A stretch of 6,195 nucleotides of DNA, taken from NCBI GenBank assembly GCA_046760505.1, contig JBHIEG010000060.1, positions 1 through 6,195 of the forward strand. The letters run 5' to 3'. Source of the stretch: CAYFZR01 sp046760505 [NCBI: Candidatus Hydrothermarchaeota archaeon] (GTDB taxonomy: Archaea > CAYFZR01). Every line of letters starts with the position of its first letter. Position 1 is the stretch's first letter. The position numbers and the translations under genes are program-made. Of the stretch, positions 1-5,865 are shown piece after piece. The notes beneath the pieces are model-generated. The model was not told where the DNA came from, did no database searches, and worked only from the letters and a program-made list of their open reading frames with translations.

Positions 1-68
1 ATGAAGGGAGGAATCTAAATATTACCCACTACCACCAAATTTTGAACATTTACAATGCGGAGGGAGTC

Positions 69-96
69 TTGACAAAAAAATTAACTATATTATAAT
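69..96 (+). promoter_or_regulatory. Sigma70-type promoter of the LacI-family regulator gene
   Basis: A perfect -35 hexamer TTGACA lies at 69-74 and a perfect -10 hexamer TATAAT at 91-96, separated by 16 bases of AT-rich sequence. The expected transcription start is near 103, about 40 bases upstream of the regulator's GTG codon. Both boxes match the housekeeping sigma consensus, so this should be a strong promoter if not repressed. It sits directly against a dyad-symmetric site at 97-120. No equally good promoter was seen elsewhere in the window, so it may also drive the downstream transporter genes. That extension is inference. Confidence 0.85.
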
Positions 97-120
97 ATAA
101 ACGATTAGTGTAACGTTTAT
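97..120 (+). promoter_or_regulatory. Probable operator: inverted repeat at the transcription start
   Basis: The arms ATAAACG (97-103) and CGTTTAT (114-120) are perfect reverse complements separated by 10 bases. The repeat begins immediately after the -10 box and covers the predicted start of transcription. LacI-family proteins are dimers that bind inverted repeats, often with a central CG, and many repress their own gene. Each arm here contains a CG step in an AT-rich setting (TAAACGATTA and TAACGTTTA), which suits the family. The 10-base spacing between arms is not the textbook compact operator, so the exact footprint is uncertain. No second copy was found upstream of the other genes in the window. 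Confidence 0.6.
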
Positions 121-142
121 CTAAAACAGGATATAAAGAAAA

Positions 143-1165
143 GTGGTAACCATTAAAGATGTAGCTAAATTAGCCGGGGTTTCTACAACTACTGTTTCGT
201 ATGTAGTTAACAAAACCCGATTTGTAAGTGAGAAAACCCGGGCAAAGGTACTTGAGGTAATAAACGAGCTTGATTACCATCCAAATATAGTTGCCAGAAG
301 CTTAAGAAGTAGAAAAACAGGAACGGTTGGTTTAATTATCTGCGATCTTGTGAATCCCTTTTTCGCAGAAGTACTGCAGGGGATTGAAGCATATTTAGGT
401 AAAAAGCGGTATTCTCTTATTGTTACTAATACTGATTACAACATTGATAAAGAAAAAAAATCAGCTGAGATGCTTTATAGTAAAAAAACAGACGGGGTAA
501 TTATTGTTCCTGGGGGAGATAACAATGAGCATGTAAAGTTCCTCATAGAACAAAACACTCCAGTTGTTTTACTTGATAAAAGAGTACAAGGCATAAATAC
601 GGATGTTGTTTTAGTAAATAACATAGAAGGTAGCAAACAACTTGTTGAACATTTAATAAATTTAGGGCACGAAAGAATCGGAATTATAATGGGTCCCCTT
701 AACTCTACTACTGGTAAAGAAAGGTTGGAAGGTTATTTAAAAGCACTAAGGGAGCATTCTATGCCAGAAGATAAGAATTTGATTAAAATTGGCGATTTTA
801 AAAAACAAAGTGGCTATCTCCTGACTTTGGAATTTCTTTCTCTTGCTTCACCCCCAACAGTCATCTTTGCCTGTAATAACCTTATGGCACTCGGAGCTAT
901 GGATGCTCTAAGAGAAAAGAAAATCCGAATTCCAGAGGAGATAGGATTAGTAATCTTTGATGACCTGCCTTGGCTTAACCATGCTAATCCTCCTTTAACT
1001 GTCGTTGCTCAGCCCTCTTTTAGGTTAGGCGAGATAGCAGGGGAGCTTCTATTTGAACAAATGAGAAAAAAAAGAAAAAGGCCAAAAGAGGTCGTGCTAG
1101 ATGTTCAATTAAAAATACGGCAATCTGCTGGGGAAGGGCTAAGAACTTTTAAATCTCACGCATAA
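143..1165 (+). CDS. LacI/GalR-family transcriptional regulator
   Basis: This is a 340-residue repressor of normal family length. Residues 3-22 (TIKDVAKLAGVSTTTVSYVV) form the canonical N-terminal helix-turn-helix. The hinge helix follows at about 47-57, with ARSLR, whose Leu54 is the residue that normally wedges into the operator's minor groove. Residues 60-330 are a periplasmic-binding-protein-like ligand domain. It includes the family's VGLI..DLVNPFF stretch (62-74), the GHERIG segment (175-180) and an FDD motif near 272-274, where a conserved aspartate usually contacts the sugar. The start is GTG at 143, since it gives the exact family N-terminus; the ribosome binding site is weak (AGG at 128-130, 13 nt or so upstream). 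It lies directly upstream of sugar transport genes and downstream of a likely self-operator, which makes it the probable local sugar-responsive repressor. The ligand is not deducible, though D-lyxose, D-xylulose or mannose-like sugars are reasonable given the neighbours. Confidence 0.95.
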   Translation: MVTIKDVAKLAGVSTTTVSYVVNKTRFVSEKTRAKVLEVINELDYHPNIVARSLRSRKTGTVGLIICDLVNPFFAEVLQGIEAYLGKKRYSLIVTNTDYNIDKEKKSAEMLYSKKTDGVIIVPGGDNNEHVKFLIEQNTPVVLLDKRVQGINTDVVLVNNIEGSKQLVEHLINLGHERIGIIMGPLNSTTGKERLEGYLKALREHSMPEDKNLIKIGDFKKQSGYLLTLEFLSLASPPTVIFACNNLMALGAMDALREKKIRIPEEIGLVIFDDLPWLNHANPPLTVVAQPSFRLGEIAGELLFEQMRKKRKRPKEVVLDVQLKIRQSAGEGLRTFKSHA

Positions 1166-1330
1166 GTATTTAAGGTTAAGAAGTAGCTTCTGTTGAAGAG
1201 GAAAGGTGCTCAAGTGTCCTTCGATGGATGTTAATTTGAGCGAAAAAGGACAAGGCTAAAAATAAAGGGCCGAAAAGGAGGTGAAAAAGTAAGCAGGCCA
1301 GCATAGCTTGAAAATTAAAGGAGAGAAAAG
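1166..1330 (+). promoter_or_regulatory. 165-base leader of the sugar-binding protein gene, with possible RNA structure
   Basis: No intact gene is visible between the regulator and the binding-protein gene. Three things stand out. A short hairpin AGAAG-TAG-CTTCT lies at 1179-1191, just after the regulator stop. Two complementary pairs cross each other: GCTCAA (1208-1213) with TTGAGC (1236-1241), and TGTCCTT (1215-1221) with AAGGACA (1246-1252). They could form an H-type pseudoknot or two mutually exclusive hairpins. A perfect 10-base anti-16S match AAGGAGGTGA lies at 1275-1284 but has no suitable start codon after it. No convincing promoter was seen; the best, TTGAGC at 1236 with TAAAAA at 1257 and a 15-base spacer, is poor. 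The element matches no riboswitch class I recognise. Confidence 0.35.
1317..1323 (+). promoter_or_regulatory. Ribosome binding site of the sugar-binding protein gene
   Basis: AAAGGAG lies 7 bases upstream of the ATG at 1331, which is ideal spacing and fixes that start. It is the nearer of two Shine-Dalgarno-like sites. The stronger match at 1275-1284 is 46 bases from the ATG and too far away to serve this gene. Confidence 0.8.
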
Positions 1331-2848
1331 ATGCAATTAAGAACAAAGGCGGGATGCATAGGGTTGGCTTTGTGTGTGGGAACAAGTCTGCTTTTTGCCT
1401 CGACTGTAGCTTTAGCCCAGACTCGGATCAGAGTCCTGATGTTGACCTCCCCAGCGATGCTTGCACTCCGAGATATGATACCTGAGTTTGAGGAGAAGTA
1501 TCCTAAGATAAAGGTCACATGGGAAGATACCGCATATGCAGATATTCATACCAAAGAAATGGATGATTTCGTCGCTCATACTGGACGATACGATGTTATC
1601 CAAATGGATAACCCTTGGCTTCCAGAATTTGCTGGAGGAGGATTCATTGAAAATTTGGAACCGTGGGTTAAAAAAGCAGGGTTAAGTCTGCGGAAAGATT
1701 ACATTCGAAAATGGCCTCCTGGAGTAGAGGTGAATCCAACCATTTATCTTGAAGACCAGGCTGTGCCCGTATTGAACTTCTATGGTAATTGGAAGGGTAA
1801 CTTATATGCGGTCCCTAACATGCCAGGTGTACAACTACTTTACTATAGAAAAGACCTATTTGAGGACGAAGCAGAGAAGGCAAAATTCGCCTCAGAGTAT
1901 GGCTACGAGCTCGGGGTTCCAAAAACATGGAAACAACTCTTGGATGTGGCTAAGTTTTTCACGAGGCCACCAAAGCTATACGGACTCACCTGGTCAGCGG
2001 GAAAAGGTAATATGGCTGTACAAAACTATTATAATGTAGGTTGGTCTTGGGGTGCAGATTGTCTTGCATTTGGCCAGGGTTTTCCTGATCCTGTTGATCC
2101 CATTCACAATATGCCCATCGTTAACAGTCCCATTGGAGTTAAAGCGCTTGAATTCTTTGTCTCTCTGAAACCATTCATGCCTCCCGGTGTCGCTGCCTAT
2201 GAGTGGGCCGAAATTACTTCAGACTTTATCGAGGGAAAAGCAGCGATGATGTTTCAGTGGTCTGACTTTGTCAGAGACGTTGAGGACCCTGTTAAGTCAA
2301 AGGTGGCAGGTAAAACAGGATATGCCTTACTACCTGGTAACCCTGATGCTCCGGTAAATAATGTGCCGGGAATAATCCCTGGTGAGGGTTATGCCTCTCT
2401 TGGTGGATGGGCTCTCGTGATGAATAAAGATTCCAAAAATAAAGAGGCTGCCTGGGAATTTATGGGTTGGGCTTCTTGTTTAACTATGACCTATGATGAG
2501 ATGAAGGACTACCTTGAAGTTGGTGGAACCAATACCGGAAGAAAGGGTGGATACTTCATTCCCGAGACTACCGGATATAAGGTGGGTAGGTACCCCATTG
2601 AATTGGAGATGTATCGAGAGCATATCCGACGCAGACCAGCAATTGCTGAAGAAGTCGAGTATGAACTTATTGTAGGAACAGAAGTTCAAAAGGCGTTTAT
2701 AGGAGATAAAACTCCGAAAGAGGCTTTAGACGATGCAGCTAAAGCAATGTATGAGCTTATGGTGAGGGGAGGATATGTTCCTGAAGGTCAACCTCTGGTG
2801 TGGCCTACCAAATACGTCAATTCAGATGGGACAAAAGCTGGGGGCTAA
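1331..2848 (+). CDS. ABC transporter sugar-binding protein (family 1 extracellular solute-binding protein)
   Basis: This 505-residue secreted protein should capture a sugar or short oligosaccharide outside the inner membrane and hand it to the permeases encoded downstream. Residues 1-29 are a Sec signal peptide: charged RTK, then a hydrophobic core (about 9-28), then VALA before Q30, a good signal peptidase I site. There is no lipobox cysteine, so it is probably a free periplasmic protein. The mature part follows the MalE/UgpB-like pattern: RIRVLMLTSPAM at the first strand, then MIPEFEEKYP (49-58), the RYDVIQMDNPWLPEFA segment (86-101), GNLYAVPNM (156-164), LLYYRKDLFE (169-178), P.TWKQLLDVAK (197-208), F..GKAAM (299-306) and SLGGWALVM (356-364). 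Many aromatic residues (WSAGKGN, NVGWSWGAD) are consistent with carbohydrate stacking. At 505 residues it is longer than the usual 400-440. The ligand cannot be read from sequence. Confidence 0.93.
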   Translation: MQLRTKAGCIGLALCVGTSLLFASTVALAQTRIRVLMLTSPAMLALRDMIPEFEEKYPKIKVTWEDTAYADIHTKEMDDFVAHTGRYDVIQMDNPWLPEFAGGGFIENLEPWVKKAGLSLRKDYIRKWPPGVEVNPTIYLEDQAVPVLNFYGNWKGNLYAVPNMPGVQLLYYRKDLFEDEAEKAKFASEYGYELGVPKTWKQLLDVAKFFTRPPKLYGLTWSAGKGNMAVQNYYNVGWSWGADCLAFGQGFPDPVDPIHNMPIVNSPIGVKALEFFVSLKPFMPPGVAAYEWAEITSDFIEGKAAMMFQWSDFVRDVEDPVKSKVAGKTGYALLPGNPDAPVNNVPGIIPGEGYASLGGWALVMNKDSKNKEAAWEFMGWASCLTMTYDEMKDYLEVGGTNTGRKGGYFIPETTGYKVGRYPIELEMYREHIRRRPAIAEEVEYELIVGTEVQKAFIGDKTPKEALDDAAKAMYELMVRGGYVPEGQPLVWPTKYVNSDGTKAGG

Positions 2849-2890
2849 AAAGTAAAATCGGGGGAGAAAAAGAAGGGAAATTAGTTGTAG

Positions 2891-2934
2891 ACCTCACCCA
2901 TAGGAGCTACTAGCTTCTGTGGGTGAGGTTTTAT
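2891..2934 (+). terminator. Strong intrinsic-terminator-like hairpin between binding protein and permease genes
   Basis: ACCTCACCCA (2891-2900) pairs perfectly with TGGGTGAGGT (2920-2929). With two G-T wobbles the stem continues inward through about 2908/2912 to a 3-base loop, giving roughly 18 pairs. A run TTTTA follows from 2929. It begins 42 bases after the binding-protein stop and ends about 23 bases before the next start. In ABC sugar operons such a hairpin commonly lets only part of the transcription continue, or protects the upstream message, so that binding protein is made in excess over permeases. That role is inferred here from position. The T-run is short, so partial read-through is plausible. 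Confidence 0.85.
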
Positions 2935-2956
2935 ATCAGAAAGGTATTCCCTGGAA

Positions 2957-3859
2957 ATGAAAGGAAAAAAGGGTATTCGCATACATAAGCTAATTCCTTA
3001 CTTTATGATTTCGCCAGCAATTATGGTTTTAGTTTTTGTGGTGATATACCCTATGGCATTTTCTTTTTGGGTAAGTTTACATAAGTGGTATTTAGGAAAG
3101 CCCCTTCTTTTTCCTTTTGTTGGCTTGAGAAACTACTACACAGTTATTTTCAAAGATTCTATATTTAGAATATCACTGGTAAACACCTTAATATTATTGG
3201 TTATATGTATTCCCGTAGAATTTACTTTAGGAATAACACTGGCTATACTCCTGAATCGGGATGATATTAAAGGGAAAAAGATCTTCAGATCCTGTTTAAT
3301 TATGCCGGTAGTAATAATGCCTATTGTTGCTGGAGTTTTGTGGAAATTTAAATTTCATCCATCCTATGGTATAATAAACTACTTATTAGGCTTGGTTGGA
3401 ATAAAGAAGATTGAATGGCTTGCTGATCCGCGCTTTGCTCTTCTGTCGATAATGATAGTAGATATATGGCAATGGACTCCTTTTATGTTCCTGGTGCTCT
3501 ATGCTGGTGTTCTTTCCCTCTCCAAAGAACCACTTGAGGCGGGAAAAGTAGACGGAGCATCAGCTTGGCAACTGTTTAGATATCTTGTCATACCTTTATT
3601 AACGCCAATAATTGTAGTTGCTTTGCTTATTAGAACAATGGATATAATTAAGCTATTTGATATTGTTTATGTATTAACCCGGGGTGGTCCCGGCGATGCT
3701 ACAGAGGTTCTGACGCTATATAACTTTAGGGTTGGCTTAAACTATTTTTATATGGGAAGAGCAGCTGCGATTTCCTGGATAATAGCAGTTATTGTCATTT
3801 TTCTGGCTCAACTTTATCTTCGAATCTCAGGGGCAGAATTCTATAAGAAAGGTGCTTAA
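2957..3859 (+). CDS. ABC sugar transporter permease, MalF/UgpA type
   Basis: This 300-residue inner-membrane protein forms half of the sugar channel. Six hydrophobic segments are apparent at about 13-35, 74-98, 110-128, 158-182, 207-226 and 270-290. The cytoplasmic coupling loop that docks with the ATPase is at 194-214 (EAGKVDGASAWQLFRYLVIP). It is a close match to the family EAA...G motif, with Gly in place of the second Ala. The TRGGPG turn (241-246) and the start KLIPYFMISPA are typical of MalF-type components. The ATG at 2957 has only a modest Shine-Dalgarno (AAAGG at 2940-2944, 12 bases away), consistent with lower expression than the binding protein upstream. The downstream partner gene starts on the base after its stop codon. 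Confidence 0.94.
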   Translation: MKGKKGIRIHKLIPYFMISPAIMVLVFVVIYPMAFSFWVSLHKWYLGKPLLFPFVGLRNYYTVIFKDSIFRISLVNTLILLVICIPVEFTLGITLAILLNRDDIKGKKIFRSCLIMPVVIMPIVAGVLWKFKFHPSYGIINYLLGLVGIKKIEWLADPRFALLSIMIVDIWQWTPFMFLVLYAGVLSLSKEPLEAGKVDGASAWQLFRYLVIPLLTPIIVVALLIRTMDIIKLFDIVYVLTRGGPGDATEVLTLYNFRVGLNYFYMGRAAAISWIIAVIVIFLAQLYLRISGAEFYKKGA

Positions 3860-4693
3860 GTGCAGGATATGAGATCCATTAATAGGACGATAGCTTACGT
3901 CGTTTTAGTTGCAGCCTCCATAATAGCCATATTTCCCATTTATTGGTTGCTCTCATCTGCTCTTAAACCGGCTAAGGATATTTGGACCATACCTCCTTCT
4001 TTTCTTTTTCGGCCAGATTTCTCCCATATTCTTTTGATTATTAAGGAAAGAGGCTTTCTCAAATATCTTTGTAATAGTTTGATGGTTTCTTTCGGAAGCA
4101 CCGGTATTTCCCTTTTCTTGGGGTCTCTTGCCGCATACGCCCTGACTAGATATCCCATAAAGGGAGGAAAACACATAGCCTTTTGGATGATAAGTTTGCG
4201 TATGATGCCACCCATTGTAGTTATTGTCCCTCTTTATATCTTTTTTAGCCGACCCCAACTTAGGTTAATTGATACTCACCTGGGATTAATTCTTGCCCAT
4301 ATTACCTTAAATTTGCCATTTGCTGTCTGGATGCTGATGGGATTCTTTAAGGAAATTCCCCGAGAATTAGATGAAGCCGCTTCAATAGATGGCTGTACTA
4401 CTATGGGAATCCTTTTCAGGATATTACTGCCTTTAGTTAGTGGGGGATTAGCTGCCACAGGGGTATTTTGCATATTGTGGTCCTGGAATGACTTTATATT
4501 CGCTTTTTCATTGACTAGCACCGAAGCAGCAACACTACCGGTACCCATCTCTGGTTTTTTAGGAGATTATGTTTGGGAGTGGTCTGCTTTTTATGCTGGT
4601 GGTAGTATCGCAGCAGTCCCAATTATGTTGCTAGCTCTGTTTACCCAAAAGTGGTTAGTTAGAGGGATGACCTTTGGAGCCTTAAGGGGTTAA
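3860..4693 (+). CDS. ABC sugar transporter permease, MalG/UgpE type
   Basis: This is the second membrane subunit, 277 residues long, the usual size. Hydrophobic segments lie at about 10-32, 72-97, 105-129, 139-163, 187-210 and 242-262. The EAA coupling motif is intact at 172-192 (EAASIDGCTTMGILFRILLPL), and the C-terminus QKWLVRGMTFGALRG is characteristic of MalG-like proteins. The GTG start at 3860 directly abuts the preceding TAA (3857-3859) and has AAGAAAGG 7 bases upstream, so translation is probably coupled. The in-frame ATG at 3869 is a poorer choice because it lacks a well-spaced ribosome binding site. No ATP-binding subunit follows, so the pair must use an ATPase encoded outside the window, as happens with shared MsmK/MalK-type ATPases. 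Confidence 0.94.
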   Translation: MQDMRSINRTIAYVVLVAASIIAIFPIYWLLSSALKPAKDIWTIPPSFLFRPDFSHILLIIKERGFLKYLCNSLMVSFGSTGISLFLGSLAAYALTRYPIKGGKHIAFWMISLRMMPPIVVIVPLYIFFSRPQLRLIDTHLGLILAHITLNLPFAVWMLMGFFKEIPRELDEAASIDGCTTMGILFRILLPLVSGGLAATGVFCILWSWNDFIFAFSLTSTEAATLPVPISGFLGDYVWEWSAFYAGGSIAAVPIMLLALFTQKWLVRGMTFGALRG

Positions 4694-4988
4694 ATATGCA
4701 TCCGGTAGGGAAAGAAAATAATAAGATAAGTTCGAGAGAAAGTACATATATCTGGCAATGCTCTGGTCTGGATTTTCCATCCCGTAATAACACATTTTCA
4801 ACATGTTTTATGGGCAACATATGCCCTATCGCAAATATTATTTGGGTTGGATGAGCCTCCTTATAAGATATGAGGAAATGATTGGTAGGCAAAACAAACA
4901 CTTTAAAGAACGCTTTACAGAAGGAAAGAGACTTACCGAATCTAAAGCAACGATCGGGCAAAGACGTAACCTATAGGATTGGAATGTG
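4694..4988 (+). other. Probable degenerate coding region between permease and kinase remnant
   Basis: These bases hold no convincing intact gene but several broken reading frames. An ATG at 4696 opens a 52-codon frame ending at 4854, with a good AAGGGG ribosome binding site (4684-4689) 6 bases before it. This is where a coupled gene after the permease would start. A second frame from ATG 4803 runs 57 codons to TAG at 4974-4976 and ends 12 bases before the kinase remnant. Its charged C-terminal part (RYEEMIGRQNKHFKERF then TEGKRL) reads like real protein. I could not assign it; a distant likeness to the C-terminal part of Gfo/Idh-type oxidoreductases is only an impression. A small hairpin GGGCA-ACATA-TGCCC (4812-4826) has no T-run and is not a terminator. 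The best reading is remains of a gene broken by frameshifts, but two unrelated small peptides or plain noncoding DNA remain possible. Confidence 0.4.
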
Positions 4989-5042
4989 ATGGATGTTATT
5001 TGTATAGAGAAGATGACGGCGGACGTGGTTGTTAGAGTTTAA
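4989..5042 (+). pseudogene. Remnant of a PfkB-family sugar kinase gene (N-terminal 17 codons only)
   Basis: The frame from ATG 4989 reads MDVICIEKMTADVVVRV and then TAA. The intact kinase at 5866 begins MDVICLGQITADVVVNW. Eleven of the first 15 residues are identical, and the first 15 bases are identical. From codon 9 to 15 the two copies differ only at third codon positions, six of the seven changes being silent and one giving Met for Ile. That pattern is expected if both copies evolved as functional genes before this one was lost. In the same frame after the stop one reads CNPEMQRLILL and a second stop; any likeness to the kinase beyond this point is too weak to claim. The remnant has none of the nucleotide- or sugar-binding residues and cannot be active. 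Confidence 0.75.
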
Positions 5043-5099
5043 TGTAATCCTGAAATGCAAAGACTAATACTATTGTAAGTGAGAACACGAAATTTTATT

Positions 5100-5106
5100 A
5101 AGGAGG
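5100..5106 (+). promoter_or_regulatory. Consensus ribosome binding site of the isomerase gene
   Basis: AAGGAGG lies 10 bases upstream of the ATG at 5117 and fixes that start. It is the best-placed strong Shine-Dalgarno in the window, suggesting efficient translation of the isomerase. No clear promoter was seen in the bases before it, so the gene may depend on read-through from upstream or on a weak promoter that I cannot define. Confidence 0.8.
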
Positions 5107-5116
5107 TAGTTATCTA

Positions 5117-5806
5117 ATGAAGCGATCAGAGATAAACAAAATTATAGGAGAAGCGATGTCATTTCTCAGTGGGAGAAAATTTGTTCTGCCCCCTTTTGCC
5201 TATTGGGGTCCAGAAGATTGGAAGAAAAAAGGACAGGAATATGATGAGATCAGAGATAACGTGTTAGGATGGGACATTACGGATTATGGAAGCAGAAATT
5301 TCTACAAGATTGGTCTTTTATTATTTACTCTACGTAATGGAAACTTCAATTTAAAGAAGTATACCAAACCTTATGCCGAAAAAATTTTAATTGTAGAAGA
5401 AGAACAAGTTACTCCTTTTCATTTTCACTGGAGTAAGATGGAAGATATCATCAATAGAGGAGGAGGAAATCTTTTAGTGCAAATTTACAATAGCACCGAT
5501 GAAGAAAAATTGGCTAAAACTCCAGTTAAAATTTCTCAGGATGGGAGAAACTATACAGCTCCAGGAGGCAGTGTTATTCGTCTTTCCCCGGGTGAGAGTA
5601 TTACACTTTCTCCAAAAGTTTACCATAAATTCTGGGGAGAAAAAGGTGCTGGTAAGATTCTTCTTAGTGAGGTATCTAAAGTAAATGATGACCGCGTAGA
5701 TAACTGCTTTCTTGAAAAGAATGTAGGACGATTTCCACCTATAGAGGAAGATGAGTCACCATTGTATCTTTTAGCAAATGAGTATCCCAGAGTAGAGAAT
5801 AGTTAA
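5117..5806 (+). CDS. D-lyxose ketol-isomerase family protein (D-lyxose/D-mannose isomerase, cupin fold)
   Basis: This 229-residue cytoplasmic enzyme probably interconverts D-lyxose and D-xylulose, or D-mannose and D-fructose, at a divalent metal site (EC 5.3.1.15 type). It has the family's small size and N-terminal pattern: MKRSEIN, an acidic/aromatic FAYWGPEDW (27-35), then GWDITDYGSRNF (51-62). The cupin metal site is visible as HFH (His102, His104), Glu109 in WSKMED, and His170 in KVYHKFWGE. This matches the two-His, one-Glu, one-His ligand set known from the E. coli O157 enzyme. PGESITLSP (158-166) is the usual second cupin loop. It sits 59 bases upstream of a PfkB kinase gene, so the ketose product is probably phosphorylated next. 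Pentose versus hexose preference cannot be decided from sequence. Confidence 0.88.
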   Translation: MKRSEINKIIGEAMSFLSGRKFVLPPFAYWGPEDWKKKGQEYDEIRDNVLGWDITDYGSRNFYKIGLLLFTLRNGNFNLKKYTKPYAEKILIVEEEQVTPFHFHWSKMEDIINRGGGNLLVQIYNSTDEEKLAKTPVKISQDGRNYTAPGGSVIRLSPGESITLSPKVYHKFWGEKGAGKILLSEVSKVNDDRVDNCFLEKNVGRFPPIEEDESPLYLLANEYPRVENS

Positions 5807-5832
5807 AATTTCTATAAAAGAGTTTCCATTAC

Positions 5833-5848
5833 AAACTTGACCAAGTTT
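5833..5848. promoter_or_regulatory. Short palindrome between isomerase and kinase genes
   Basis: AAACTTG (5833-5839) and CAAGTTT (5842-5848) are perfect 7-base inverted repeats separated by two bases. As RNA it would form at best a 6-pair, AT-rich hairpin with a GACC loop, too weak and without a proper T-run to terminate. As DNA it resembles a small dimer-binding site. It does not resemble the repeat at 97-120, so the LacI protein encoded here is not an obvious ligand. It may be chance. Confidence 0.3.
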
Positions 5849-5865
5849 TAGGAAGAGAGAGATAT

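Noticed and set aside
1-60. Possible end of an upstream gene (short frame MKGGI followed by TAA)
   Set aside because: Too little sequence to support a coding call. No terminator or recognisable peptide is visible before the promoter.
1224-1259. Eleven-codon frame starting ATGGATGTTA, like the first ten bases of the kinase and its relic
   Set aside because: Likeness stops after about 14 bases, needs a one-base insertion, is not preserved at protein level, and has no ribosome binding site. Chance similarity is more likely than a third kinase remnant.
3940-4258. Two overlapping - strand frames (91 and 101 codons) inside the second permease gene
   Set aside because: They lie antisense to a clearly real membrane protein gene and have no family features; they are shadows of it.
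4812-4826. Hairpin GGGCA-ACATA-TGCCC after the permease genes as a terminator
   Set aside because: The stem is only 5 pairs and no T-run follows, so termination is not supported.
4659-4961. 100-codon reading frame on the - strand across the gene-poor stretch
   Set aside because: It overlaps the end of the second permease gene, the translation shows no recognisable family, and its start lies inside the degenerate + strand frame. It is most likely a chance opening.
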